Shown here: in pieces, positions 54,272 through 63,418 of the stretch
Position numbering within the stretch: the first letter of the stretch is position 1
How the letters are laid out: each line of letters starts with the position of its first letter
Assembly (NCBI RefSeq): GCF_003260975.1
Contig: NZ_CP030041.1
Span: 2,651,001-2,715,000, forward strand
Source: Echinicola strongylocentroti
GTDB lineage: Bacteria; Bacteroidota; Bacteroidia; Cytophagales; Cyclobacteriaceae
Length of the DNA stretch: 64,000 nucleotides
Reading direction: 5' to 3'
Notes under the pieces: generated by a model
Told to the model about the DNA's origin: nothing
The model's database searches: none
Seen by the model: the letters and a program-made list of their open reading frames with translations, nothing else
Translations under genes and position numbers: made by a program

Positions 54272-54624
54272 ATAGATACTCCCCCTTTCAGGTGCAATCC
54301 TGTCAGCTCTGGATAGTCTCCAAAAATCACCGACATAAGATTAAAGTCGATTTGGAAGTTATTAATATGCGCCAAGGTATCACCTTCAAAGGGAGCATTA
54401 CCGTGCACACCAAATTCATTTACGGTCGCAGAAATATTGGGAAACCGCTTCAGTACGCTCAACCCAATTTGATCCACATCATAATAAACCTGGGCATCTA
54501 CAGCATTGGCAATTTCCTGGTCTATTCTTGCCACGATCTTATCCTTAAAGATAAACGGTATGGCGATGAGTGCCACCAGCAAAAAAGCAACAACGGAAAA
54601 TATGATAATCAGGGTCTTTTTCAT
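54268..54624 (-). CDS. AsmA-like protein, N-terminal 118 residues before a frameshift
   Basis: The piece starts MKKTLIIIFSVVAFLLVALIAI, a single anchor helix, followed by the family-typical RIDQEIANAVDAQVYYDVDQIGLSVLKRFPN and LNDFNLMSVIFGDYPELTG-like strands. It ends with HLKGGVSM and a stop, exactly where the downstream frame takes up the expected GGSIYVKVLEDG run if one base is added in the tract at 54281-54285 (C5 on the plus strand). Apart from this the protein looks intact, so it may be a sequencing error, a recent mutation, a phase-variable tract or a coupled two-frame gene. Confidence 0.85.
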   Translation of the reverse strand: MKKTLIIIFSVVAFLLVALIAIPFIFKDKIVARIDQEIANAVDAQVYYDVDQIGLSVLKRFPNISATVNEFGVHGNAPFEGDTLAHINNFQIDFNLMSVIFGDYPELTGLHLKGGVSM

Positions 54625-54721
54625 AGTATGTCAAAATTAGTGATACATAACACTTGCCTTGAACTAAAAATCATCTAACTGGCAAGATCATACACAAAGT
54701 TATCAAAATTGATGCCTCAAT

Positions 54722-54749
54722 AAAAAAAGGGGACATGTGAATGTCCCCA
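54722..54749 (-). terminator. Terminator of the Rossmann-fold gene
   Basis: GGGGACAT (54729-54736) pairs with ATGTCCCC (54741-54748) around a 4-nt loop; on the minus strand a T-run follows. It lies 32 bp after the stop at 54781. Confidence 0.85.
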
Positions 54750-54780
54750 AATTTCATAATTATTAGTTTTTTTATCCTTA

Positions 54781-55395
54781 TTAAACGGACATCAGCTTAA
54801 AATGATAGTCTACGTTCTCATTTTTGAAGTGACAAATTTGATTTCGCAAATGGTAAAAAGCTTCCAAAAGCGGGGCATTATTCAACCCTCCTGCATCAAT
54901 AGCCTTAAAACCAATAAGTTCTATTAGCTTTTTCACCCTGTATTTATCAAAATCATTATCTCCACAGAAATAAGTCTCTTTGACAAGTTCCAGCGGATCT
55001 GATTTTGGATAGTCAAGCCCTAAATTATTAAACCCTTTTAATACCCTCTTATAATCTGCCTTTTCTTGAATATAGCGGGTGTTGCAACCAAAATTCGGAT
55101 TGTATTTTCCGTTGGTACAATCCAGCACAAGTTTATCTTCTGTCTCTAACCGCGAAAGGCACTGGCATACCAATGGAAGAAATTCATTCTCACAACAAAC
55201 CATAATGACATCAGCTTTTTCCATCGCTTCGCAATAGCCAAAAACCTTGTCCTTTTGCATTTTTAGAATCTTCCATTCTATTTGCCTGGCTTCAAACTCT
55301 TCTCTTACTCCAAATACTACATCCAAGCCTCTGGAAATATATTTATTTCCTAAAGTCACTGACAATTTTGTTCCTCCAATAATTCCTAACGTCAT
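54781..55395 (-). CDS. Rossmann-fold oxidoreductase of the F420-reductase-like NADP-binding family
   Basis: This 204-residue protein starts MTLGIIGGTKLSVTLGNKYI, a dinucleotide-binding loop as in the NADPH-dependent F420 reductase family, followed by KADVIMVCCENEF and LVLDCTNGKYN, where related proteins have similar strands. Bacteroidota are not known to make F420, so the substrate is probably something else. The gene looks richer in A and T than its neighbours and has no cotranscribed partner, which would fit acquisition from elsewhere; this is a visual impression. Confidence 0.7.
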   Translation of the reverse strand: MTLGIIGGTKLSVTLGNKYISRGLDVVFGVREEFEARQIEWKILKMQKDKVFGYCEAMEKADVIMVCCENEFLPLVCQCLSRLETEDKLVLDCTNGKYNPNFGCNTRYIQEKADYKRVLKGFNNLGLDYPKSDPLELVKETYFCGDNDFDKYRVKKLIELIGFKAIDAGGLNNAPLLEAFYHLRNQICHFKNENVDYHFKLMSV

Positions 55396-55645
55396 GCTTA
55401 CGTGGTCTTCAATAATCCTGTATCCTATTAACGAAAAAGGTGTGGGTTTCTTTCCTAGGTGATTGGAAAGATTTTGGGTGATTTATGCAACTAGTAATAG
55501 CCACTTGCAGAATCAATTGAAAACTATAAAAAAAAATGTAGCAGACCAAACATTTTACTGTATAATTATCTGTAAATAAGTCTGATACATTTTCAATCAG
55601 GCAAAAAACCAAAAACTAGCTTCAAAAGATAGTTTTAAGTTGCCT
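55396..55645. other. 250-bp gap before the inositol-phosphatase gene
   Basis: AT-rich; presumably the promoter region of the Rossmann-fold gene. Nothing else recognised. Confidence 0.5.
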
Positions 55646-56434
55646 TCACCAGTATTTTCTCACCATCTCCAGCAATTCTCCGTGGGTTTTTTCGTTGCTC
55701 CCCACCAATTCTCTACCAAAGATATAATTATCTCCACCTTTAAAATCACTCACCTTTCCACCGGCCTCCTGTAGTATGATCACCCCTCCGGCCACATCGT
55801 AGGAGTTGAGGTTATATTCAAAGTATCCATCCATTCGGCCTGCCGCCACATAGCAAAGGTCCACTGCAGCACTGCCCATTCTTCTGATACCGTGCGAATG
55901 CTGAATGATATCTTTCAGTAATGCCAAGTATTTATCTACCTCATCAAAGGCACTATAAGGGAAGCCTGTCGCTATCAAGCTGCCTGCCATGTCTTTTGTA
56001 GGGCTTACATTTATAGCCGTGTCGTTACAGAAAGCGCCTCCTCCTTTCGTGGCGTAAAAGCACTCATTATTGTTCACCTCATATACTACACCTAAAATGA
56101 TCTCTTCTTCTTTCATAAGTGCTATACTCACCGAAAACACGGGTACCCCATGAACAAAGTTGGTGGTACCATCCAAGGGATCTACTATCCAGTTGTATAG
56201 TTCGCCCTCTTTATTGATAGTGCCTTCCTCTGTGATAAAACCAGCTTCAGGCAGTATGGCCTGTAGCCCGCTCACTACTATTTTTTCGGCTTCCTTGTCC
56301 ACATAAGACACCAAATCATTGAAGCCCTTATGTTCTACTTTTTTAAGATCAAAACGCTGTCTTTCTTTTCTGATAAAAGCGCCTGCCTCTTTGGCAATGG
56401 CAATGGTGTTGTCTAAAAGTTCGTTTAATTCCAT
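55646..56434 (-). CDS. Inositol monophosphatase family protein
   Basis: This 262-residue magnesium- and lithium-sensitive-type phosphatase has the metal site formed by E70 (ITEEG), D85, L86, D88 (DPLDGTTNF) and a second-motif Asp in NSYDVAGGVIILQEAGG (about D214). Length is normal. Bacterial members may act on inositol phosphate, 3'-phosphoadenosine 5'-phosphate or histidinol phosphate, so the exact substrate is open. It starts 3 bp after the stop of rsmI and ends the DUF493-PCD-rsmI operon. Confidence 0.92.
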   Translation of the reverse strand: MELNELLDNTIAIAKEAGAFIRKERQRFDLKKVEHKGFNDLVSYVDKEAEKIVVSGLQAILPEAGFITEEGTINKEGELYNWIVDPLDGTTNFVHGVPVFSVSIALMKEEEIILGVVYEVNNNECFYATKGGGAFCNDTAINVSPTKDMAGSLIATGFPYSAFDEVDKYLALLKDIIQHSHGIRRMGSAAVDLCYVAAGRMDGYFEYNLNSYDVAGGVIILQEAGGKVSDFKGGDNYIFGRELVGSNEKTHGELLEMVRKYW

Positions 56435-56437
56435 GGG

Positions 56438-57124
56438 TTAATTTTTTCCTGCTACAGTGATGACTATTTCTCCTTTTATGGTATTCTCTTGATAATATGT
56501 TATTAACTCTTCCAAACTGCCCCGTATATTCTCCTCGTACATTTTGGTAAGCTCACGTGAGACGCAGGCGAGCCTATCTCCCCCGAAGGTTTCCTTAAAC
56601 TGAAGAAGGGTCTTCAAAAGACGGTGAGGGGACTCATAAAAGATCATGGTACGGGCTTCTTCCATCAAATTCTCAAGGCGCGTCTTTCGACCTTTTTTAT
56701 GGGGCAGGAAGCCTTCAAATACAAATCGGTCATTAGGCAAGGCAGAATTGACCAGAGCGGGCACAAAGGCCGTGGCTCCGGGGAGGCAATTTACCTCAAG
56801 CCCTGCTTCCCTAGCGGCCCTGACAAGTAAAAAACCAGGATCGGATATGGCAGGTGTCCCAGCATCACTGACAAGCGCAAACTGTTCACCAGCTTCCATT
56901 CTTCCTACCAGTCTCTCCACGGTTTTGTGTTCGTTGAAAATATGGTAGCTCTGTAGGGGGCGCTGGATCTCAAGGTGCTTCAACAGCTTCCCAGTGGTAC
57001 GGGTATCTTCCGCCAAGATCACATCTACCTGTTTTAATACTTCAATAGCCCTTAGGGTAATGTCCTTGAGATTGCCGATCGGTGTAGGTACCAAAAACAA
57101 GTGGGGCTTCTTATCCTCTGTCAT
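56438..57124 (-). CDS. rsmI: 16S rRNA (cytidine(1402)-2'-O)-methyltransferase
   Basis: This 228-residue methyltransferase of the tetrapyrrole-methylase fold modifies C1402 in the ribosomal decoding centre, using S-adenosylmethionine. It shows LFLVPTPIGNLKDITLRA at the start, AEDTRTTGKLLKH (about 39-51) and VSDAGTPAISDPGF (about 84-97). Length is slightly shorter than the E. coli enzyme. The ATG overlaps the stop of the PCD gene by one base (TAATG), and the IMPase starts 3 bp after its own stop. Confidence 0.95.
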   Translation of the reverse strand: MTEDKKPHLFLVPTPIGNLKDITLRAIEVLKQVDVILAEDTRTTGKLLKHLEIQRPLQSYHIFNEHKTVERLVGRMEAGEQFALVSDAGTPAISDPGFLLVRAAREAGLEVNCLPGATAFVPALVNSALPNDRFVFEGFLPHKKGRKTRLENLMEEARTMIFYESPHRLLKTLLQFKETFGGDRLACVSRELTKMYEENIRGSLEELITYYQENTIKGEIVITVAGKN

Positions 57125-57354
57125 TAGATCAGTTCATCGATGGCTGAAGCCAGTTTTTTGTCTTTTTCAGTGACTGCATTCCCCTCATCATGTGTGGTAA
57201 GCGCTATACTCACTTTATTGTACACATTGCTCCAGTTAGGGTGATGGCCTTGGGATTCTGCTAGGAAGGCCACTCTCGTCATAAAAGCAAAGGCCTCTTG
57301 AAAATCCGAAAATTCAAATTCTCTTACTAATTGGTTGTTTTTTTCTTCCCACAT
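57124..57354 (-). CDS. 4a-hydroxytetrahydrobiopterin dehydratase (PCD/DCoH)
   Basis: This 76-residue enzyme regenerates reduced pterin by removing water from 4a-hydroxytetrahydropterin. I chose the ATG at 57354 ([15 protein letters not shown]), since the longer frame runs back into DUF493 coding DNA. The active-site segment [16 protein letters not shown] has the two adjacent His residues and Pro of the family. It lacks the first strand of longer members but this is common. It lies between DUF493 (13 bp upstream) and rsmI (1-bp overlap). Confidence 0.88.
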   Translation of the reverse strand: MWEEKNNQLVREFEFSDFQEAFAFMTRVAFLAESQGHHPNWSNVYNKVSIALTTHDEGNAVTEKDKKLASAIDELI

Positions 57355-57367
57355 AACATCTTTATTC

Positions 57368-57637
57368 TTATAGCGAAATAATTCCTTCGATCTTGGAAGC
57401 ACGGTCGTACACCGCCATGATCGCCTCACTGTCCCTCATCATGGCCTTGATAGTGGCGCTCACGTACGTTCCCTTTGCTGACTCCTTAAAGACCACCTCG
57501 TGCTTCGGCAACAACTCCTTCACTTGGTCTTCTTTGCCTTTGGGCACTATAAACTTAAACATATATAATGCCGGAAAGGTGGTCTGCTCATCTAGCTTTT
57601 CTTTAAAAGCCGCCTTGTTAAACTCTTTCTTCATCAT
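57368..57637 (-). CDS. DUF493 family protein (YbeD-like)
   Basis: This 89-residue protein has the ferredoxin-like ACT-type fold of DUF493: [36 protein letters not shown], and the final [17 protein letters not shown]. YbeD of E. coli, a member, has no firm function. It is the first gene of the DUF493-PCD-rsmI-IMPase operon. Met1 and Met2 are both possible starts. Confidence 0.85.
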   Translation of the reverse strand: MMKKEFNKAAFKEKLDEQTTFPALYMFKFIVPKGKEDQVKELLPKHEVVFKESAKGTYVSATIKAMMRDSEAIMAVYDRASKIEGIISL

Positions 57638-57690
57638 ATGGTGAATTTACCTTTTTAACACGATAGATAAAAAATAAAATCCATAAACAA

Positions 57691-57723
57691 GAAAATCCCA
57701 CCCTCAATAGAGAATGGGATTTA
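57691..57723 (-). terminator. Weak terminator of the PpiD-like gene
   Basis: AAATCCCA (57693-57700) pairs with TGGGATTT (57715-57722) around a 14-nt loop; a short T-run follows on the minus strand. Confidence 0.5.
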
Positions 57724-57742
57724 TATTTATTTTGACTTCTTC

Positions 57743-59851
57743 TTAGAAGAACTTGTATCTATAATCTTTCACCTCGGCCAATTCCTCAGCGGCCATCATG
57801 ATCATGTAGGCAGTTCGTTGCTGTCCGTTGGCCTGTAGTTGGTTTTGGTACATCGTATAGTCAGCGACTTCTCCTGCTGGAGTTTTGCTGTTCAATTTGG
57901 CTACGATGACGCCGATATCTTCTTTGATAGGCGCTGTGATTTGTCCGTTTTCCAAGCCAAACACAGCTCCTATGGCTTTTGGCGCAAAACCTACTCCTGG
58001 AATAGTATTCTCACTAAGCTTCAAACTAGGAGCTGTTCCGATAGAAGCTTCATTAGAGAACACCGCTTTCATATCTTCCAAGGTACTTTTTCCTGAAAGC
58101 TTCTCTTTTATTATTTGAAATTTCTTTTCTCTTAGAACTTCATCCCTTACTACTCCCCTAACTTGATCCAAGGTCACATCTCCTTCTTCAGTTTTACCTT
58201 TCAGAGTGGCTACGACATAGGCGTTTTCAAGCTCAAACACAGAAGACACACCGCCTACAGAGGCATCATTAAAAGCCCATCTAACCACCTCTCGCGCACC
58301 AGTAAGGTTATTGACAGTTCTTGCATTGGCAGCAAGGCCATCGGCCTCCATGACACGATAACCATCAGCTTCTGCATTGGATTTGAATTCTTCGGCATTA
58401 CCTGTGCCTGACGCAAACATGTCTGCGTTCCTGAAGACTTCATTACGTGTGGCATCACTTGGGATAAGCTCACGCTCCAGAATGGCCAACTTGACGGTCT
58501 CGGTTTTAGGCAACTCGGTCACATTGATAATATGGTAGCCATATTCGGTCTCTACCAAGTCACCCAAAAGACCGGTTTCATCTCTGTCAAATACTGCTTC
58601 GGCAAATGGCTCTACAAAATCCTCTTTTGCAAACCAGCCAAGGTCACCGCCTCTTTGGGCAGTTCCATCCTGACCATACTGCTGCGCTGCTGCGAAGAAG
58701 TTTCCACCTTCTTCCAATTCCGCCAAAACTTGCTCGGCCTGTGCTTTAGCTCCGGCTTTAGCAGCATCATCCATCCCTTGGGTACTGAATAGAATATGAC
58801 TTGCCCTCATACGTGGAGTACCTTCAGATTTGCCAGAAAGCTTATAAGTCACATACGTACTTCTGCTCGTAATGAACGGGCCATAAACCTCGCCTACTTG
58901 CGGATCATCTACGTTAGAAGAAAAATCCGCCGGCAAGCTCTCTCCGGGGAGAAAGGTTCTGTAGGGATTACTGATTTCTGAGTTTCTCAACACAAAAACA
59001 GAATCGTTGTCAGTGGCTCGAAGCTCTTCTGTCAATTGGCTGATCTCATCGATCACAGCGGCAGAATCTGCTCCACTAGGATGGAGGTCAAAGGATACAT
59101 AAGATATATCTCTCGTATTCTGTGCTTCGAACTCCTCTCTGTGTTCAGAAAGGTAACTTTCCAGATCAGCATCTGTAATGGTCACTTCCGAATCGGATAC
59201 AGCATAATAAGGGACAAACAAATGCCCAATATCAGCAATGGTATTTTGCGTCTTGTACTGTTCTTCACCCTGAGCCTTGGTGGCATAAGAGGAAGAAGCC
59301 AGCAGATTGTCATATTTGATCCTCAACCGGGAATCAGCAAAAGTCTGTTCTTGTTGGGCCCAAAACGCTCGCTGCTGGGGCGAAGCGGATTCGAGTGATT
59401 GCAGGAAAGAAATCAGTTGCTGTCTATCAAACTGCCCTGTTTCGGGATTGGTAAGTTGTTGACGAAGCTCGCCTACGATGTTCTTGCCCTGTACCATATC
59501 AACCAACTCCGCATCGGAAATGGTCATTCCCAGTTCTTCGTATTGCTCAGAAAACACACGCTTCACCACCATGGCTTGCCAAGCTTGCTCACGAATGCTG
59601 TACATCTCATTTTCTGTTGGGTTTCTCCCTGAGTTCTGCACATAGTTTTGCTTGAAGCGCTCCACTTGGCCAATATACTCTTCATAGGAAATCTCTTCCC
59701 CATTGATCTCTCCCACAACGGTATCTCTACCACCCAAGAGCATTGAATTGGGGCCTAATAAATCTCCCCCTACAAGGAAAAGTATCAACCCTACCGCAAT
59801 CACACCGATCGCCAGACCTGTTCTCTGTCTAATTTCTTTTATTAAAGCCAT
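57743..59851 (-). CDS. Membrane-anchored periplasmic peptidyl-prolyl isomerase, PpiD/SurA-like
   Basis: This 702-residue protein resembles PpiD: an N-terminal anchor helix (about 14-31), a long SurA-N-like chaperone region (about 40-230), a parvulin domain (about 345-445 with RASHILFSTQG, GGDLGWFAKEDFVEPFAEAVF and YGYHIINVTE) and a further helical C-terminal part with a second parvulin-like segment (about 520-640) that looks inactive. It should help newly exported proteins fold, possibly outer-membrane proteins. It stands 89 bp behind the CNNM gene, so it may have its own promoter. Confidence 0.9.
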   Translation of the reverse strand: MALIKEIRQRTGLAIGVIAVGLILFLVGGDLLGPNSMLLGGRDTVVGEINGEEISYEEYIGQVERFKQNYVQNSGRNPTENEMYSIREQAWQAMVVKRVFSEQYEELGMTISDAELVDMVQGKNIVGELRQQLTNPETGQFDRQQLISFLQSLESASPQQRAFWAQQEQTFADSRLRIKYDNLLASSSYATKAQGEEQYKTQNTIADIGHLFVPYYAVSDSEVTITDADLESYLSEHREEFEAQNTRDISYVSFDLHPSGADSAAVIDEISQLTEELRATDNDSVFVLRNSEISNPYRTFLPGESLPADFSSNVDDPQVGEVYGPFITSRSTYVTYKLSGKSEGTPRMRASHILFSTQGMDDAAKAGAKAQAEQVLAELEEGGNFFAAAQQYGQDGTAQRGGDLGWFAKEDFVEPFAEAVFDRDETGLLGDLVETEYGYHIINVTELPKTETVKLAILERELIPSDATRNEVFRNADMFASGTGNAEEFKSNAEADGYRVMEADGLAANARTVNNLTGAREVVRWAFNDASVGGVSSVFELENAYVVATLKGKTEEGDVTLDQVRGVVRDEVLREKKFQIIKEKLSGKSTLEDMKAVFSNEASIGTAPSLKLSENTIPGVGFAPKAIGAVFGLENGQITAPIKEDIGVIVAKLNSKTPAGEVADYTMYQNQLQANGQQRTAYMIMMAAEELAEVKDYRYKFF

Positions 59852-59940
59852 TCTTCTAGTTTTTGAAGTGTCGCAAAATAATTACATCTGGAGGTAAATT
59901 CAAAATATTATCGCCTCCAATAATTACTTCTTAACTTCTC

Positions 59941-61224
59941 TTAGGTATTTATTTTAAGTTTCACTGTATCAATTCGGTGTTCCTGCTTGGAAACCACCGT
60001 AAATGTAAATGGTCCGTACACCGCAGACTCTCCTTTTTTCGGAATATTTTCTGTCACCGAAAGGATAAAACCCGACAATGTATCATAATCCCCTTCTGGC
60101 AAATTCCAGTCGTATTTTTCATTGAGGTAATCGATCTCATGACGGGCACTTAACAGAAATTCATCATCGGACAACTCTTGCTCTATCAGGTCGTCGCTGT
60201 CATATTCGTCTTCGATTTCACCAAAGATCTCCTCTATAATGTCCTCCATGCTCACAATGCCACTGGTCCCTCCAAACTCATCCACTACTAGCGCCAAGCT
60301 CTTCCGTTCCGAAATAAACTGAACCAACAGCTCATGTACCAAAGCCGTTTCTGGCACAATAATGATCTGTGTTAGGATATCATTGATGTTCTTGGGCTTC
60401 TTGAAGAGCGCTAAGTGATGGCAGTAACCGATCACATCATCGATATTTTCCTTATAGACGATGATCTTGGAGTGTCCGCTCTCCATAAAGGTGGCCTTGA
60501 GCTCCTCAATGCTGTCTTCTACATCCACGGCCACAATATCGGTCCTGGGCACCATACAATCCCTGGCCTTTACTTTTTTAAACTCTACGGCATTATCAAA
60601 AATCTTGGTATCAATGTCCGTCCCTTCCTCGCCCTCTGTCTCCAAGTTATTCTGGATAAAGCTGTTGAGGTCTGTGATTTTGAACACTGGCCGGTCCTCA
60701 CTGTAATCGAGCCCCAAGATCCTAGTGATAAAAAAACGCGACATCCCTACCACAAGCCACACAATGGGGTACAAAGCATAGTAGATAATGACAAATGGAA
60801 CAGCAAAGAAGCTCAATAAATTGTTCGGATTGAGCATAAAGATACTCTTTGGAATAAACTCAGCAGTAATCAGCACAATCAATGTGGACAATACCGTCTG
60901 GATGATCATTACGGTGGCCTGATTGTTTAAACCACTAAGCCCATCTGGCAAAAACTGCAAATAATGGCCAATCGTGGGTTCAAGCAAATAGGCCATAAAA
61001 ATACCATATACGACTAATGAAACCGTATTTCCCAATAAAGTAGTCCCTATGAATTGTCCGGGATTCTTCATGAATCCTGCCAATAGCTTACCCGTGAAAT
61101 CTCCCTGCTTGTTCTGCAGCTCTATATGCAGCTTATTGGCCGACACAAAAGCAATTTCCAAACCAGAAAACAGGGCCGAAAACATTAGCGTAATCAAGAC
61201 ATAGACCAAATACTGATATTCCAT
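59941..61224 (-). CDS. CNNM/CorC-type hemolysin-family membrane protein with CBS pair
   Basis: This 427-residue protein has an N-terminal DUF21 region with four helices (about 1-190), a pair of CBS domains (about 205-335, with RDCMVPRTDIVAVDVEDS and EFGGTSGIVSMEDIIEEIFG) and a CorC/HlyC domain (about 350-425) at the end. Family members are linked to magnesium or cobalt export; in Bacteroidota, the related GldE assists gliding. The start codon shares one base with the stop of the small gene upstream (TAATG), so it belongs to the lptC unit. Confidence 0.9.
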   Translation of the reverse strand: MEYQYLVYVLITLMFSALFSGLEIAFVSANKLHIELQNKQGDFTGKLLAGFMKNPGQFIGTTLLGNTVSLVVYGIFMAYLLEPTIGHYLQFLPDGLSGLNNQATVMIIQTVLSTLIVLITAEFIPKSIFMLNPNNLLSFFAVPFVIIYYALYPIVWLVVGMSRFFITRILGLDYSEDRPVFKITDLNSFIQNNLETEGEEGTDIDTKIFDNAVEFKKVKARDCMVPRTDIVAVDVEDSIEELKATFMESGHSKIIVYKENIDDVIGYCHHLALFKKPKNINDILTQIIIVPETALVHELLVQFISERKSLALVVDEFGGTSGIVSMEDIIEEIFGEIEDEYDSDDLIEQELSDDEFLLSARHEIDYLNEKYDWNLPEGDYDTLSGFILSVTENIPKKGESAVYGPFTFTVVSKQEHRIDTVKLKINT

Positions 61225-61436
61225 TATCTTCGTTTTTTCTTATTGTCACCCTGCCGTTCTGTATCATCAGCTTGTTCGGCCCATTTGGTTTTTAGGTATT
61301 TATACCAAAACAACAACGTCACGGCAAACATGAACACAGGATATGAAGTGGTGATGCCCTGAGTCATGGTAAGATGTGTGCCTATAATTACTAATGCCGC
61401 TGACAGTGACAGCAACACAATTCCTTTCAGTTTCAT
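61224..61436 (-). CDS. Small two-helix membrane protein, function unknown
   Basis: This 70-residue protein has two hydrophobic helices (about 4-20 and 30-47) and a basic, charged tail with KKKRR at the end. No family recognised. It lies 4 bp after lptC and overlaps the CNNM start by one base, so translation of all three is coupled. Confidence 0.75.
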   Translation of the reverse strand: MKLKGIVLLSLSAALVIIGTHLTMTQGITTSYPVFMFAVTLLFWYKYLKTKWAEQADDTERQGDNKKKRR

Positions 61437-61440
61437 AGTT

Positions 61441-61983
61441 TTAATTCTCCTCTCCCTGTAATGGCAGCCTAGTGTCCTTCACACTATAGAAAGTATATTT
61501 ACTAAACGACTGATCTGATTCTAATCCAGTACCTTTAAGCAAAGTACCATCGGCCTTTTCAATGGTAAAAAACTTTTCCGTAAAAATAGTCTCCTTTCGC
61601 TCATTCCAAAACAGCTCTTCGGTATTGAGTTTTTCCCCTTTTTCTATATTGTGGACACGGACATCCCCTACTCCTCGATACAGCTTGGTTTTATTGTCAT
61701 AATATGCTTTATCTGCCCGAATAGTAGAAGTCAGTTTCCCTTCTTTATCAAAAAAATGAATCTGGATTCCATCCGGGAACTCCATGTCCTGGTCATTAAA
61801 GACCAACTGCTTTCCTGCATTGAGTTTTATCCGCACGACAGCAGAATCACTCCTGAACACCTCCATATCAGTGGTGATCCTCATTGGTCCATTATAATCT
61901 TCCAGTTGGCTAAGATCCACGCTTTCCCGACAGGAAAATCCTGCCCAAGCCATCACAAACACAACGAAAAGATTCCTAATCAT
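61441..61983 (-). CDS. lptC: LPS export protein LptC
   Basis: This 180-residue lipoprotein-type LptC should join the periplasmic bridge that carries lipopolysaccharide or lipid from LptBFG to LptA. In place of the E. coli membrane helix it has a lipobox (AGFSC, Cys18), as usual in Bacteroidota. The beta-jellyroll strands are visible (GIQIHFFDKEGKLTSTIRAD, with VRVHNIEKGEKLNTEELFW and TLLKGTGLESDQSFSKYTF). It heads the lptC, small membrane protein, CNNM unit. Confidence 0.88.
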   Translation of the reverse strand: MIRNLFVVFVMAWAGFSCRESVDLSQLEDYNGPMRITTDMEVFRSDSAVVRIKLNAGKQLVFNDQDMEFPDGIQIHFFDKEGKLTSTIRADKAYYDNKTKLYRGVGDVRVHNIEKGEKLNTEELFWNERKETIFTEKFFTIEKADGTLLKGTGLESDQSFSKYTFYSVKDTRLPLQGEEN

Positions 61984-62035
61984 GCAACAAATTTATTAAT
62001 TAAATCGAGTTATTCCTTATCCCTAAACGGGTAAT

Positions 62036-62064
62036 AAAAAAGGCGGTTGTAAAAACCGCCTTTT
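62036..62064 (-). terminator. Terminator of the TPR gene
   Basis: AAGGCGGTT (62040-62048) pairs with AACCGCCTT (62054-62062) around a 5-nt loop, with a T-run on the minus strand. It separates the TPR unit from lptC. Confidence 0.85.
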
Positions 62065-62102
62065 CGCATTTGGCTATTGCCTATAATTTAGTGTGCTTTT
62101 TC

Positions 62103-63407
62103 TTAATCTCTGGTTCTTAAGGTCACTGACTGACCTACCCAACATCCAGTGTTGATGGACTGTCCTTCTTGATAACCTTCTGTAAACAGTTCCTCTTTAG
62201 ATGGGAATCTTGCTTTTGCATTGGCCATTCCTGAATTGTTTCCTGCTTTGGCAAATGCTTCATAAGCTGCGATAAATACAGAATAATCTTTCACACGGCT
62301 CTGACCGCCTCTACAATCATTTGAAGAACCCATGTACAGACTACCGATGAAGTTCCATACATCAGCCGTCTTCTCGCTATCAAATTCGAGAACCTTTAAA
62401 GCTGATTGACGGGCAGTAGACTTTTTACCTTGCTGCGCTTGGGCTTTGGCAAGGTCGTAATACACCTCTGCACGCTGCGAGTCGTTATCAGCAAGATCCA
62501 GCGCCTTTGTAAACATTTCCTCTGCAGTGCTATAATCTTTACTTTGCATGGCTCGCATACCCCTTACTTGGGAAGTAGAGAATGTCGGACTATCGTTATC
62601 AACAATTTCCAATGCTTTGGTAAATGCTTCTGAAGAAGTACACTTGTATTGTACAGAGTATTGGAATACTCGCTTTGCCAAGGCAATATCGTCAGGATTA
62701 GCTTCCATTTGCGGAGCAAGTTTGTTTTGGATAAAATCACAATCGATAATTTCCATGTTTACAAGGATCTTGTCCAAAGTTGATTTTTGTCCTGAGACAT
62801 CAGCGCCTTCCGCTTCTGCCTTATCCAATCTGGCATAGAGACCGTCATAGATCTCCAACACTTCTTGGTCGGTATACGCTTGGTTATAAGCATAATTTCT
62901 ATACACCAAGTCGAAGTACGCAGGTACCAATCCGGCCGTGTTGATTTCGCCGTTCAGCTCAATATCCTTGGCAAAATAATCAGCAGCTATCCCTACTTTT
63001 TCTTTGTCACCTCTATAGTAGTTATAGGCATAATATGCTTGGTTTTCGATCCAGTTGGCTGTGTTATCGTACTTCTCGCCCCTTAGTTCATATACCGTCA
63101 TTACGGAATCCTGATATACTTCCTTTTGGGCTTCATCAGATGTTTCTTTTGATGCGCCATCGTATACGGTAACCCCATTGATATAAATGGCTTCGTTCAG
63201 ATCAGGAGCGTTGACCAATAGCCAGTGGAGCGGCTTGGTCGCCTGAATGAACTGATCAGCTTTCATGTAATCGTTGTAGGCAGCGTTATACTCCCTAGCT
63301 TTTGCTTCCATTTGGGGGTCAGATGGCCAGTTCCAACCTTCTTGGGCCTGTGCCATACCCACCAATACAAAAGACAATAACCCTAATAATGCAAATTTAC
63401 CTTTCAT
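62103..63407 (-). CDS. Exported TPR-repeat protein
   Basis: This 434-residue protein has a signal peptide (MKGKFALLGLLSFVLVGMAQA) and several TPR-like helix pairs, best seen at about 290-360 (MQSKDYSTAEEMFTKALDLA, YYDLAKAQAQQGKKSTA). It ends with CWVGQSVTLRTRD. The job is unknown; it may be an envelope scaffold. Its start lies 11 bp after the stop of the outer-membrane protein gene, so the two are probably cotranscribed. Confidence 0.75.
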   Translation of the reverse strand: MKGKFALLGLLSFVLVGMAQAQEGWNWPSDPQMEAKAREYNAAYNDYMKADQFIQATKPLHWLLVNAPDLNEAIYINGVTVYDGASKETSDEAQKEVYQDSVMTVYELRGEKYDNTANWIENQAYYAYNYYRGDKEKVGIAADYFAKDIELNGEINTAGLVPAYFDLVYRNYAYNQAYTDQEVLEIYDGLYARLDKAEAEGADVSGQKSTLDKILVNMEIIDCDFIQNKLAPQMEANPDDIALAKRVFQYSVQYKCTSSEAFTKALEIVDNDSPTFSTSQVRGMRAMQSKDYSTAEEMFTKALDLADNDSQRAEVYYDLAKAQAQQGKKSTARQSALKVLEFDSEKTADVWNFIGSLYMGSSNDCRGGQSRVKDYSVFIAAYEAFAKAGNNSGMANAKARFPSKEELFTEGYQEGQSINTGCWVGQSVTLRTRD

Positions 63408-63418
63408 ACTCGTTTTGT

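Noticed and set aside
57355..57429. Longer start of the PCD gene (57429)
   Set aside because: It would overlap the end of DUF493 and its extra residues do not match the family; ATG 57354 begins the known fold.
1280..63418. Search for tRNA, rRNA and CRISPR in the gaps
   Set aside because: I saw no tRNA cloverleaf with a GTTCGA-type arm and CCA end, no rRNA segment, and no regularly spaced identical repeats with unique spacers.
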